Positions 1 to 8,445 of a stretch of DNA of 64,000 nt are shown here, piece after piece. Numbering within the stretch: position 1 is the first letter of the stretch; every line of letters starts with the position of its first letter. The stretch spans positions 62,001 to 126,000 of the forward strand of contig CALKXJ010000003.1 in assembly GCA_938003835.1 (NCBI GenBank), in the 5' to 3' direction. Source of the DNA: an uncultured Bryobacteraceae bacterium. GTDB taxonomy: Bacteria > Acidobacteriota > Terriglobia > Bryobacterales > Bryobacteraceae. A program made the translations under genes and the position numbers. The notes beneath the pieces are model-generated. The model did no database searches and was not told where the DNA came from. It worked only from the letters and a program-made list of their open reading frames with translations.

Positions 1-502
1 CGCCGAACTGCACGCCCGGAACCAGCACCGCCAGTTGGACAATGTTACGCCCGTTCAGCGGCAGCTCGATGATCCTCTTGTTCTCGATCACCCCGCCGAC
101 CGTGGCATTCTCCGTTACCAGCGTCACCCCCGAGGCGGAGACCTCGATCGTCTCCGCCACGTCGCCCACTTGCAGGGTGAAGTCACGTCGGACCTGCGCT
201 GCGGTCTCCAGGCGGACGTTGCGGACCATTTCCGTCTTGAAGCCCTGCATCTCGACGCGGATGTCGTAGTTGCCCACCGGCAGCAGCGGGAAGCTGTAGT
301 TACCGGTGGCGTTGGTCTCCTCCGTCAGCGTCAGGCCGGTCTGGATGTTCGTGACGGTGACCTTCGCCCCGACGATGACCGCGCCGCTCGGGTCGGTCAC
401 CAGCCCCTGGATCGACTGGGTAATCGACTGACTCCAGAGCACCGCGGCGCTTACGAGAGAAAGCAGATATCCCACAGCCCAAATGGGCCTACTAGCCGTC
501 AT
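1..502 (-). CDS. TonB-dependent receptor, N-terminal fragment (Oar-like)
   Basis: Only the first 167 codons are inside the window; the gene continues beyond position 1. Translation shows a signal peptide (about residues 1-25), a carboxypeptidase-like regulatory beta-sandwich (about 27-105, with the typical VTDPSGAVIVGAKVTV and GNYSFPLLPVGNYDI stretches), then the start of the plug (IIELPLNGRNIVQLAVLVPG). This architecture is the large outer-membrane Oar/TonB-receptor family expanded in Acidobacteria, thought to import or bind oligomeric substrates. The ATG is supported by AGGAG at 511-515 with 8-nt spacing. A good promoter lies upstream with a leader of about 110 nt. The substrate cannot be told from this fragment. 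Confidence 0.9.
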   Translation of the reverse strand, partial: MTASRPIWAVGYLLSLVSAAVLWSQSITQSIQGLVTDPSGAVIVGAKVTVTNIQTGLTLTEETNATGNYSFPLLPVGNYDIRVEMQGFKTEMVRNVRLETAAQVRRDFTLQVGDVAETIEVSASGVTLVTENATVGGVIENKRIIELPLNGRNIVQLAVLVPGVQFG

Positions 503-620
503 TGCTCGGTCTCCTGATTGATTTCTAGCTAAGGAAGCCCTCCACCGCGAGCGGACAACCTGCAGCTGGTCGGCACCCTTCCTTCCGCCCCCCGTATGGC
601 GGAGCCCCCTCGCTCGCGCA

Positions 621-649
621 ATTATATCCCAGTCCCGCTCGGGCGTCCA
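621..649 (-). promoter_or_regulatory. Promoter of the TonB receptor
   Basis: On the minus strand TGGACG (649-644), a 17-bp spacer and a perfect TATAAT (626-621) form a sigma-70-type promoter pointing at the receptor gene. Transcription would begin near 614. Confidence 0.6.
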
Positions 650-665
650 GCCCCCGGCGCGGTCT

Positions 666-2024
666 CTAGCCCTGCTGCGCCAGCGCGAACCGGGCGGCTT
701 CCCCCATGAGCCGGATCGCCCGAATGATGGCTTCGGTCTCCTCGAAACCGTAGGAGAGCCGGAGTTGCCGGCGGCCGGCTTCCATCAGCGCGCCGCCCGA
801 ATCGACGCAGTACTCTCCCGGCAGGTAGACCACTCGCGGCCCGAGCCGCTCCGGCGGGCCGTCGAGTGCCGGATCGCCCGTGGTCCGGCTCAGATAACGG
901 AAAAACGGCGAGCCGGTGCAGGTCTCGATGCGGGAGAAGGTGAGGTAGAAGTAAAAACCGGCGCGCCCGCCCCGGCAGGACGCAAGATACGGCCCCAACT
1001 CGGCGTCGATCGCCTGCCGGACGGCGGCGGCCTTTTCGCGATAGCCCGCCCGGACGCGTTCGAGCTGCTCGCCGATATGGTGATCGAGCAGCCAGGCAGC
1101 CATCTCCTGGGCAAACAGCGGGGCGCTGAAGCCGGTGTCGGAGGTCTTCTGCACCACCGCGTCCATCAACGGGCCGGGCGGACCGAGCAGATAGCCGATC
1201 CGCAACGCGGGGGCGAGAACTTTCGACAGCGTGCCGATTTCATAGACCAGCTCGAGCGGATCCTCGCCGAGCGCCGAACGGCGCGCTCCGACGCGCGGAT
1301 CGTGGATCAGCAGCTCGTAGGCGAGGTCAAAGAAGACCGGAATCCTGCGACCGAAGCGTTCGCTCAACGACGCGGCGAGCCCGATGAGGGTACTCCGGCG
1401 GGCCTCCGAGAGGATCGTGCAGCTCGGGTTGTTCACCGTGACGACATAGAAGAAGGCGAGCTCGCCGAGGCGCTCGCCGAGCGCGCTCAGCCGTCGCTCG
1501 AGCGCCTCGGGCTCGATGCCCTCTTCGTCTTCGGGCGTCGCGAGAAGTTCGAAGCCTTTGCGCTCGAGCGCGTTCGCGTAGACGTAGTAGACCGGATCGG
1601 AGGTGACGACGATGCCCGGGGCGAAGATCTCGGCCAGAGCGTCCAGGACGCTCGTGGCGCCGCAGGGTCCGATGATGAGGCGCTTGCTCGCCAGCGTCTC
1701 CTCCTTGAGCCACCCCGTGCGGACGAGGAAGCGGCCGATCGAGTCGATAAGGTTCGGCGAGCCCTCCGGCCCGCCGTAGTTGAAGGCCTGCCGGTAGCGG
1801 ACCGGATCGGCGATGATGGCGTCCATGGCCCGGCGCAGCAGATCGACGGGAATCGTCCTTTCGTTGACGTAGCCCACGCCCAGGTTGATGTCGACGCCGT
1901 CGCGGAAGTCGCGCGCGAAGCCTGCCATCATCCGGTTGACCGGCGAGGGCGAGGTCGAGGCGCGCCCGTAAGGAGAGAACGCCGGTGGGGCCAGAGAGCG
2001 GCGTAAGCAGTCCACTTCACTCAT
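666..2024 (-). CDS. PLP-dependent class I/II aminotransferase
   Basis: The 452-residue protein has the fold-type I aminotransferase pattern: an asparagine-proline segment (VTVNNPSC), an aspartate segment (FFDLAYELL) for the PLP pyridine nitrogen, and the Schiff-base lysine in GTLSKVLAPALRIGY. The last motif resembles 2-aminoadipate/aromatic aminotransferases related to the MocR C-terminal domain, but no DNA-binding domain is attached. The open frame extends upstream to 2210, but that stretch overlaps the divergent gene at 2161 and does not look like protein; the ATG at 2024 (MSEVDC) is therefore chosen, although its Shine-Dalgarno sequence is weak. The substrate is not determinable. Confidence 0.85.
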   Translation of the reverse strand: MSEVDCLRRSLAPPAFSPYGRASTSPSPVNRMMAGFARDFRDGVDINLGVGYVNERTIPVDLLRRAMDAIIADPVRYRQAFNYGGPEGSPNLIDSIGRFLVRTGWLKEETLASKRLIIGPCGATSVLDALAEIFAPGIVVTSDPVYYVYANALERKGFELLATPEDEEGIEPEALERRLSALGERLGELAFFYVVTVNNPSCTILSEARRSTLIGLAASLSERFGRRIPVFFDLAYELLIHDPRVGARRSALGEDPLELVYEIGTLSKVLAPALRIGYLLGPPGPLMDAVVQKTSDTGFSAPLFAQEMAAWLLDHHIGEQLERVRAGYREKAAAVRQAIDAELGPYLASCRGGRAGFYFYLTFSRIETCTGSPFFRYLSRTTGDPALDGPPERLGPRVVYLPGEYCVDSGGALMEAGRRQLRLSYGFEETEAIIRAIRLMGEAARFALAQQG

Positions 2025-2160
2025 CGGGGGCAAACTGTCCTTGCTCTTGACTTCCCGGCCGCGCCGCCAGGGAGTCCCATCCAGTATCCTAGAAATCGAG
2101 GAGGGATGATCGGACGGGTGAGGGTGAACGCACGCGGGATCCCGAGCCCCCTCCCTGCGC

Positions 2161-3147
2161 ATGTCTTCATTTCGTAATATCCAGCTCCACGTTGCGCCGA
2201 AACGCTTCAAGAGCTGGGATGATTTCGTCAGCCTGACGCCGGAGTACTCGATCGGTCTCGAAGTGATCGACGACGTTCCCGGCCACCGCGGTCACTGGGT
2301 TCACTTCGACCATCATCGCGGCGTGGTGCGCGAAGCCACCATGAGCGCCGCCATGCAAGCTTACATCGCCGTCCGCCAGGGGCGGCTCATGGAGAAATGG
2401 CTCAAGCGCCAGAGCCCGATCCACCTTTGGGTCTGGAACGCCGATCAGGACGTGTGCCTGGCTACATTCGTCCTCGAGCATCACGAGCTGCTCGAGCGCG
2501 CCGAGGGCGAGCCGCAGTTGCGCTGGATCGTTCAGTACAACAACAAGATCGATGTCTGCGGCGGCCTCTATCCGGTGAAGATCGAGGAGCTCGAGCGCAA
2601 CCATTTCACCTGGGTCTTCGAGCCGTACCGCGAGCAGCGGATGCGGGGCAAGAGCGCCGGCGATGAGAAGATCATCCAGGAAACGATCTGCGCGGTCTGC
2701 GACCGCTTGCTCGCCCTGCTCGAGGGTCGCGCGGGCGTGGCGCCGGTGACGGCCCAGCCGGAGATCCTTTACGAGTCGCCTTATGACTTCGTGATCGCCG
2801 ACGAGAAAGGCGACCCGAATTCGCGCCTGGTGCTCGCCGCCAAGGGCTACACCAACCTGATCAGCCTGATCTGCCGGCGCCCCAACGGGCGCTACACCTA
2901 TAGCGTCATCCGCGGCTCGCCCTACGACGAGGACGTCTTCCGCGTCAAGAAGCTCATTTACGCCTTTCAGGCGGCCGAGGACTACCCGAACGAAAAGATC
3001 TGGGGCGGCTCGGGCCTGGCGGCGGGATCGGACAGCGAGCTCGGCAGCAGCCTGCACTGGACCCAGCTCCGGGACATCGCCGAGCCGATCGTGCGTGAGG
3101 CCTACCTGCGGCACTACCCCGATCCGCTGAAGGTTGCGGTTCGCTGA
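2161..3147 (+). CDS. Conserved protein with a DHH motif, unknown function
   Basis: This is a 328-residue soluble protein without signal peptide or membrane segment. The N-terminal half contains HWVHFDHH (D50-H51-H52), then a segment NADQDVCLATFVLEHHELL and a QYNNKIDVCGG segment, arranged like the metal-binding acidic/histidine motifs of DHH-type phosphoesterases. The C-terminal half (from about residue 200) is rich in aromatic and charged residues and ends in WGGSGLAAGSDSELGSS, whose glycine-rich end recalls the GGGH substrate loop of DHHA domains without matching it. I do not recognise a named family. It is divergent from the aminotransferase and converges on the next gene with a 7-bp gap. 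No clear Shine-Dalgarno precedes the ATG. Confidence 0.7.
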   Translation: MSSFRNIQLHVAPKRFKSWDDFVSLTPEYSIGLEVIDDVPGHRGHWVHFDHHRGVVREATMSAAMQAYIAVRQGRLMEKWLKRQSPIHLWVWNADQDVCLATFVLEHHELLERAEGEPQLRWIVQYNNKIDVCGGLYPVKIEELERNHFTWVFEPYREQRMRGKSAGDEKIIQETICAVCDRLLALLEGRAGVAPVTAQPEILYESPYDFVIADEKGDPNSRLVLAAKGYTNLISLICRRPNGRYTYSVIRGSPYDEDVFRVKKLIYAFQAAEDYPNEKIWGGSGLAAGSDSELGSSLHWTQLRDIAEPIVREAYLRHYPDPLKVAVR

Positions 3148-3154
3148 CGGGCGA

Positions 3155-3988
3155 TCACGGGAACGGGCCGGCGTGATGCCGCACACGGTCGCCATGCTTC
3201 CGCAAGCGCTCCAGTTCAGCGGCCGTAGGCGGCTTCCAATCTTTGAGCCAGGCCAGGTCCTCTTCCAGTTGGCCGCGGTTGGCCGGAGCGGCCAGAACCA
3301 CGGAGATTGCCGGCTGGGCCAGACAGAAGCGGTAACAATCGGGGGCTGTCGGCGGCCGGAACGCGGGCGGGTCGTCCGGCGTCGGCCTCAGCAACGCACC
3401 CCAGCGCAGGGCGGTAAAGCCAACCACGGGCATGTCGCGCTTCTGTGTTACCGGAAAGACGTCCTGCTCGGCGCCCCGGTGCGCGGCGTTGTAGCGAATC
3501 ATGAGCAGATCCAGAGCGCCGGAGGCGGCCCAGCTCGCCGCCAGCCGTCGCTGGTGGCTCGTGAGACCGACGAGCCGCACGCGGCCCTGCTCCTTCTGGC
3601 GCGACAGATAACTTAGGGCGCCGTCGGGAGCGAGCAGGCGGCGCCACTCCTCGGAGGTTTCGACGTAATAGCAGGTGACGACGTCCAGATAGTCGGTGCC
3701 GAGTTGCCGGAGCAGCCGGTCCAGTTCCCGTGCGGCGCCCCGCGCCGTGCGCGAGCGGAACTGCGCGGCCACGGCCAGGTCCTTGCGGGCCGTGCCGAGA
3801 CCTCGGATGGCCTGGCTCAGCCCGTCGGGCCGCCCGCACCAGTTCAGGTAGTTGATGCCGTGCGCGAGGGCGGCTTCGACGTCCTCGGGGCGAAGCTTGG
3901 AAGTTCCGCGGGTGGCCAGGCCCAGGCGGCAGACCTCCGGCAGGCCGGGCGCCAGGCGGACCGTGCGCGCGTACGGGACAGCGGTCAT
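3155..3988 (-). CDS. Aldo/keto reductase-fold protein lacking the catalytic tetrad
   Basis: The 277-residue sequence follows the aldo/keto reductase barrel: GINYLNW, a LRQLGTDYLDVVTCYYV strand, VRLVGLTSH, IRYNAAHRGAEQDVFP and a C-terminal PAISVVLAAPANRGQLEEDLA cofactor-side segment. The canonical tetrad Asp-Tyr-Lys-His is not present at the expected places: FDTA reads YLNW, no Tyr-Gly follows, the lysine strand reads AAQF, and the histidine strand ends CYYV. It probably does not catalyse normal carbonyl reduction, though NADP binding may persist. It converges with the DHH-motif gene and is divergent from the CocE hydrolase. Confidence 0.8.
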   Translation of the reverse strand: MTAVPYARTVRLAPGLPEVCRLGLATRGTSKLRPEDVEAALAHGINYLNWCGRPDGLSQAIRGLGTARKDLAVAAQFRSRTARGAARELDRLLRQLGTDYLDVVTCYYVETSEEWRRLLAPDGALSYLSRQKEQGRVRLVGLTSHQRRLAASWAASGALDLLMIRYNAAHRGAEQDVFPVTQKRDMPVVGFTALRWGALLRPTPDDPPAFRPPTAPDCYRFCLAQPAISVVLAAPANRGQLEEDLAWLKDWKPPTAAELERLRKHGDRVRHHAGPFP

Positions 3989-4066
3989 CGCGAGCGACCG
4001 CTATTATACGCGCCCCCGGAATCCTGCTTGCGAGACCGCGGCGGACTCTGCTAGCCTGTCGCGGCG

Positions 4067-5857
4067 ATGCTGGTGCGAATCTTTTTGTCTTTCACCGGGG
4101 TGGTTCTGCTGGCGTCCGAGCCGGTGAGGTTCCCCGAGGCCTACCCGCCCACCAACGATGTCGTGATGGAGAACCTGGTTCCCGTTCCGATGCGGGACGG
4201 CGTCACCCTTTACGCCGATGTCTACCGGCCGGCTAGGCCCGGCCGTTACCCCGTGATCGTCTCGCGCACGCCCTACAGCACCGAACGCTACCCGAGCGCC
4301 TACGCCGACGCGGTCTTCTTTGCCCAGCGGGGCTACGTCTTCGTCTACCAGGACGTGCGCGGCCGGCATGAATCCGAGGGCAAGTGGGAGCCGTTTCGCA
4401 ACGACATCGAGGACGGCTACGACACCATCGAGTGGGCGGCGCGCCAGAGCTGGTCCAACGGCAAAGTGGGCATGCAGGGCGGATCCTATCTCGGCCACGT
4501 CCAGTGGCGGGCCGCCATGGCCGCGCCGCCGCATCTGGTCTCGATCGCGCCGATGGTGGCCGCCACCAGTCTCTACCACGACTGGGTGACGCTCAACGGC
4601 GGCTGGCGCCTCTCGTTCAACTTTGGATGGGGCCCGGTGCGGCAGGAGTCGCGCATCATGCAGAACACCGGGCCGCACACGATGACCGGCGGCCCTGAGT
4701 CGTTAAGCTACGACCGCGTCCTGTGGCATCTGCCGCTCATCGGCATGCAGGAACTCCTGGGACGCAACGCGCAGTTCTACCGGGACTGGATTCGCCATCC
4801 CGATTACGACGACTACTGGAAGCCGCTCAACGCCGAGGAGGTCTTCGATCGCATCACGGTTCCCGCGCTCAACATCGGCGGCTGGTTCGACATCTTCAGT
4901 CAGGGGACGCTCCGGGGCTACATGGGCCTGCGACAGAAGGGGAAGACCGAAGCGGCCCGCCGCGGCACGCGCCTGCTGATCGGCCCCTGGGGGCACGGCC
5001 CCTCGCAAAAGACCGGGGATATCGACTTCGGACCCCATGCCAACGTCGATGTCGACGCCGTCCAGTTGCGATTCTTTGACTACTGGCTCAAAGGGATCGA
5101 CAACGGGCTAGACCGCGAGCCGCCGGTAACGCTGTTCGTCATGGGCGCCAATGTCTGGCGTCAGGAGCAGGATTATCCGTTGAGCCGGGCTCAGCTCAAG
5201 CGCCTGTATCTGGACAGCAACGGCAAGGCCAACACGCTGCATGGCGACGGCCGGCTGCGCTGGGAGCCGCCGGCCGACGATTCCCCACCGGACCGATACC
5301 GCTACGATCCCGACAATCCCGTGCCCAGCCTGGGCGGCAACAACTGCTGCGGCACGCCCACGCCGGCCGGTCCCATCGATCAGCGCCCCATCGAGCAGAG
5401 AGGCGACGTGCTCGTCTACACCTCGGACCGGCTCGCCGAACCGGTGGAGGTAACCGGGCCGGTCAAGGTCGTCCTCTATGCCGCGAGCGACGCCCCGGAC
5501 ACCGATTTCATCGCCAAGCTGGTGGATGTCTTTCCGGACGGTCGCGCCATCAATGTGGCCGAAGGGATCGTGCGGGCCCGCTACCGCGAGAGCCTGAGCG
5601 CCCCGAAACCGCTCGAGCCGGGCCGGGTCTACGCCTTCACCATCGATCTCGTCGGCACCAGCAACCTCTTCCGGCGCGGCCACCGGATCCGGCTCGACAT
5701 CACCAGCAGCCATTTCCCGCAGTTCGACCGGAACCCGAACACCGGCGAGCCCTTCGGCATGAGCGCCAGGGTCCGCGTGGCAAACCAGACGGTCTATCAC
5801 TCGCGCCAGCACCCCTCCCACATCGAGCTGCCCGTGGTGCCGAGCACGGCGCCGTAG
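4067..5857 (+). CDS. CocE/NonD family (X-Pro dipeptidyl-peptidase-like) hydrolase
   Basis: The 596-residue exported alpha/beta hydrolase has an N-terminal hydrophobic segment (about 1-17), an S15/CocE core with nucleophile elbow GMQGGSYLG (Ser140), acid GGWFDIFSQ (Asp275) and base GPWGHGP (His310). The C-terminal jelly-roll (about 370-590) carries the HRIRLDITSSHFPQFDRNPNTG pattern typical of the family. Members hydrolyse esters, N-acyl amino acids, beta-lactam side chains or X-Pro peptides, and the substrate cannot be inferred. Length is normal for the family. No Shine-Dalgarno is visible; TAGCCT lies 9 nt before the ATG and could be a -10 box. Confidence 0.9.
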   Translation: MLVRIFLSFTGVVLLASEPVRFPEAYPPTNDVVMENLVPVPMRDGVTLYADVYRPARPGRYPVIVSRTPYSTERYPSAYADAVFFAQRGYVFVYQDVRGRHESEGKWEPFRNDIEDGYDTIEWAARQSWSNGKVGMQGGSYLGHVQWRAAMAAPPHLVSIAPMVAATSLYHDWVTLNGGWRLSFNFGWGPVRQESRIMQNTGPHTMTGGPESLSYDRVLWHLPLIGMQELLGRNAQFYRDWIRHPDYDDYWKPLNAEEVFDRITVPALNIGGWFDIFSQGTLRGYMGLRQKGKTEAARRGTRLLIGPWGHGPSQKTGDIDFGPHANVDVDAVQLRFFDYWLKGIDNGLDREPPVTLFVMGANVWRQEQDYPLSRAQLKRLYLDSNGKANTLHGDGRLRWEPPADDSPPDRYRYDPDNPVPSLGGNNCCGTPTPAGPIDQRPIEQRGDVLVYTSDRLAEPVEVTGPVKVVLYAASDAPDTDFIAKLVDVFPDGRAINVAEGIVRARYRESLSAPKPLEPGRVYAFTIDLVGTSNLFRRGHRIRLDITSSHFPQFDRNPNTGEPFGMSARVRVANQTVYHSRQHPSHIELPVVPSTAP

Positions 5858-5884
5858 CGCCTTCGCGAGCCGCTACGATCGAAA

Positions 5885-6814
5885 GTGTGGGTTTTCAGGC
5901 GGGCACTGCTCGTGGCGGCGTTCTTCGGCTCTTCGGTCCTCGCCGGTGAGGACCCGGGCCTCGCCGAGGAGCTTATCCGGGCTCTGAAGGATTACCAGCA
6001 ATCGCTCGGCATCCCGACGACACGCAATTTCCAAGCCCGCTCCGATGCGCGCGAGGCCTTCTTCCGCTGCTACTACACGGGCAAGCTCGAGCTGCCGGAC
6101 TCTTACGACGAGCTCAAGTTTGCCGAAGGCGCCGCCGCGGGCTGCGCGATAGACACGGACCGCTACGACGTGTTTTTCTACCCGGCCGAGGCGGTGGCCG
6201 ACGGAGAGGCGCCGATCACGCCCTCGCTCGCCTCCGCGGCTCCGGAACGGCAGGCGATGGTGGTCGCCCACGAAGATCTGCACCAGATGCTTGAACGCCT
6301 GCCGGTGCATGTCGCCGAGGCGGCGACGACGCTGGCGGGATTCCTGACCGCCGCCGACTTCGCGCGCCGCCATTGGGGCGAATCCTCCCCGCAGGCCCAG
6401 GCCCTGGCGGGCGAGGCCGAGCTGTTTCTGGCCAAGGCCGCGGTGGTGAATTCGTTTCACCCGCGCCTGCGGACGCTCTACGAGCGGGTCCGCCGGGGCG
6501 AGCTGAACGGCGGGGACGCGCTCGAGCTCAAAGAACGGATCTTTCGCGAGCTGGAGCGCGAATGCCAGGCGATCGAGCCCGAGCCGCGCACCTTTAACCG
6601 CTGCCCGGCGGCGCTCAACAATGCGGGCCTCGCCTTCGATTACACCTACACGAAACACTACTGCCTTCTCTGGGAGCTCTACGAGGCGCTCGGCCGGGAT
6701 CTGGCCCGTTTCCTCGAAACGGTGCTCGACCTGGCGCGGCGCCCGGGCAACGAGCGGGAGACGCTCGCGGCGCTCGAGCGCGCCATCCGGGAGGCTTCCC
6801 GGCCCGTAAATTGA
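5885..6814 (+). CDS. Exported protein with a HExxH motif, putative metallopeptidase
   Basis: The 309-residue protein starts at GTG with a signal peptide (about 1-20, ending VLAGEDP). A helix carries HEDLHQ (residues 129-134, matching HExxH) and 12 residues after the second histidine comes Glu145 in HVAEAATTLAGF, which could be the third zinc ligand of a gluzincin. The remainder is helical, with paired cysteines. The layout recalls the predicted-aminopeptidase families of Gram-negative bacteria, but I cannot name the family. TACGAT ends 5 nt before the GTG, so the mRNA may be leaderless. It follows the CocE hydrolase after 27 bp. Confidence 0.65.
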   Translation: MWVFRRALLVAAFFGSSVLAGEDPGLAEELIRALKDYQQSLGIPTTRNFQARSDAREAFFRCYYTGKLELPDSYDELKFAEGAAAGCAIDTDRYDVFFYPAEAVADGEAPITPSLASAAPERQAMVVAHEDLHQMLERLPVHVAEAATTLAGFLTAADFARRHWGESSPQAQALAGEAELFLAKAAVVNSFHPRLRTLYERVRRGELNGGDALELKERIFRELERECQAIEPEPRTFNRCPAALNNAGLAFDYTYTKHYCLLWELYEALGRDLARFLETVLDLARRPGNERETLAALERAIREASRPVN

Positions 6815-6864
6815 TCTTGGGGCCCGAACGTGCTATTCCTGAAGGCGGAACGGGAGGACCTATC

Positions 6865-7755
6865 ATGAAACCAACGAGGCGAAGAGATTTTCTGAAAGGC
6901 GCCGCCGGCGCGGGTTGGAGCCTGAAGGCCGCGACCGCCCCGAAAGCGCTCCCCACCGTCGAGCTGGGCAAGTACCGCATTTCGCGCCTGATTGTCGGCG
7001 GCAATCCCATGCGCGGCTTTTCGCACTCTTCCAAGAAACTCTCCCAGCACATGCTGGAATACTTCACCGCCCCGCAGATTACGAAGTTCCTGCTGCGCTG
7101 CGGCGAAGAGGGAATCACGACCTTTCAGTCGTCGTACTCGACAACGGTGCGGGATGGGCTCCTCGGCGCCTGGGAGCGCGGCTCCACCATCCAGTTCATC
7201 TGCCTGACCTCGGAACGCCAGAAGGATCTGGCCGAAGTGCTTCGCCTCAAGCCGATCGCCATCTGCCACCACGGCGGCGTCACCGACAGCCTGTTCCGCT
7301 CCGGGCAAGCCGAGAAGGTGCACGACTTCGTGAAAAAGGTCCACGACAGCGGCGTGCTGGCTGGCATCTCGACCCACAACCCGGACTATCTGGCGCGGAT
7401 GGAAGATGCCGGCTGGGAGAACGACCTGTACATGGCCTGCTTCTTCAACCTGACCCGGACCGATGAGGAGCTCGAGGCCATGCTCCGGCACCGGGTGCTC
7501 GGCGAGGTTTTCATCGCTTCCGATCCGGCGCGCATGGCCGCGCGCATCCGCCAGTGCTCGAAGCCGTGCTTGGCTTTCAAGATCCTGGCCTCGGGACGCT
7601 TGAGCGAAACCGAGCGGGATCTCGAGGAGGCCTTTCGTTTCGCTTACGGGGCCATCAAGCCGACCGACGCGGCCATCGTGGGAATGTACCCGGTCTTCTC
7701 CGATGAAGTGGCCCAGGATGCCGAGCTGGCCCGGAAATACTCGAAGGCGACCTGA
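6865..7755 (+). CDS. Tat-exported TIM-barrel (aldo/keto reductase-like) protein
   Basis: The 296-residue protein begins with a twin-arginine signal (PTRRRDFLKGAAGAG). The mature part reads as a TIM barrel of the oxidoreductase/aldo-keto reductase type: LGKYRISRLIVGGNPMRGF, GITTFQSSY, AGISTHNPDYL, KILASGR, DAAIVGMYP. As in the aldo/keto reductase-like gene at 3155, the classic Asp/Tyr/Lys/His residues are not obvious. The frame is open further upstream, but ATG 6865 has GGGAGG at 6851-6856 and starts the Tat signal cleanly. Acidobacteria of this type often carry such proteins. It ends 12 bp from the convergent anti-sigma gene. Confidence 0.8.
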   Translation: MKPTRRRDFLKGAAGAGWSLKAATAPKALPTVELGKYRISRLIVGGNPMRGFSHSSKKLSQHMLEYFTAPQITKFLLRCGEEGITTFQSSYSTTVRDGLLGAWERGSTIQFICLTSERQKDLAEVLRLKPIAICHHGGVTDSLFRSGQAEKVHDFVKKVHDSGVLAGISTHNPDYLARMEDAGWENDLYMACFFNLTRTDEELEAMLRHRVLGEVFIASDPARMAARIRQCSKPCLAFKILASGRLSETERDLEEAFRFAYGAIKPTDAAIVGMYPVFSDEVAQDAELARKYSKAT

Positions 7756-7767
7756 GGGGCGGCGGGC

Positions 7768-8391
7768 TCAGTCGATCTTCAGGCCGAACTCGCGCCGGAG
7801 TTCGCCGCCGGCTTCATAGACCCGGACCCAGTAACCTCCCCGCTTCAGACCCTTGTGGAGCGAGACGACCGCCTTCTCTGTCGCGGACCGCGTGGTCGTT
7901 TGCCAGACGAGCCGGCCCGAAGCATCGACAATCTCCAGGCGGTAGTCCCGGTCGACGGCAAGCCCGGTGAGGTCCACCGTCAGGAGCAGCGGCCGGTCCG
8001 CCGGCGCCGCCGCCGCGGCAGCCTGGCGAACGGTCTCGAGCTGGACGGCGAACGGCGCCTGGTTCCCTCCCTGCCACGGAAGAAGCAGAACCAGAGCGAG
8101 GGTGGCGGCTAGGGCCCCGGCCCAGACCGGCTTGGGGAGGGCCACCAGCCGCCCCAGGCGTGCCGTCCAGCTCTCCACCCCGGGCTCGGGAGCCTTCATC
8201 TCCGCGAGGGCCGCCCGCATGGCGGCCGTAAACTCGTCGAACTCCTCCACGCGCCGCCGGCAAGCCTCGCAAACGAGCAGATGTTCCTCGACCGGCGCGC
8301 TTTGCCCCTCGTCCATTCGCCCCAGGCTGTAGAGCTCCAATACTTCGTCAGTGGGGTGAATTTCTCGCGCAGTTGACATCAAGATCACCAT
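7768..8391 (-). CDS. Membrane anti-sigma factor with zinc-finger (zf-HC2) domain
   Basis: The 207-residue protein has a cytoplasmic anti-sigma domain with a His37-x3-Cys41-x2-Cys44 zinc motif (HLLVCEAC), a single membrane helix at about 88-106, and an extracytoplasmic domain of about 100 residues that looks all-beta (LLLTVDLTGLAVDRDYRLEI, GGYWVRVYEAG). The zinc anti-sigma domain of this family binds an ECF sigma factor and is released by proteolysis or conformational change. It is the last gene of the CHAT-sigma-anti-sigma operon, 54 bp after the sigma gene. A second in-frame ATG at 8379 (MSTARE) is an equally possible start. Confidence 0.88.
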   Translation of the reverse strand: MVILMSTAREIHPTDEVLELYSLGRMDEGQSAPVEEHLLVCEACRRRVEEFDEFTAAMRAALAEMKAPEPGVESWTARLGRLVALPKPVWAGALAATLALVLLLPWQGGNQAPFAVQLETVRQAAAAAAPADRPLLLTVDLTGLAVDRDYRLEIVDASGRLVWQTTTRSATEKAVVSLHKGLKRGGYWVRVYEAGGELRREFGLKID

Positions 8392-8445
8392 CTCGATCTC
8401 GTTTGCCTGCTTTGCCGGAGACGGCAGCCGGCAACCCTCATCGAT

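Noticed and set aside
2025-2210. Upstream extension of the aminotransferase
   Set aside because: Overlaps the divergent gene and lacks domain-like sequence.
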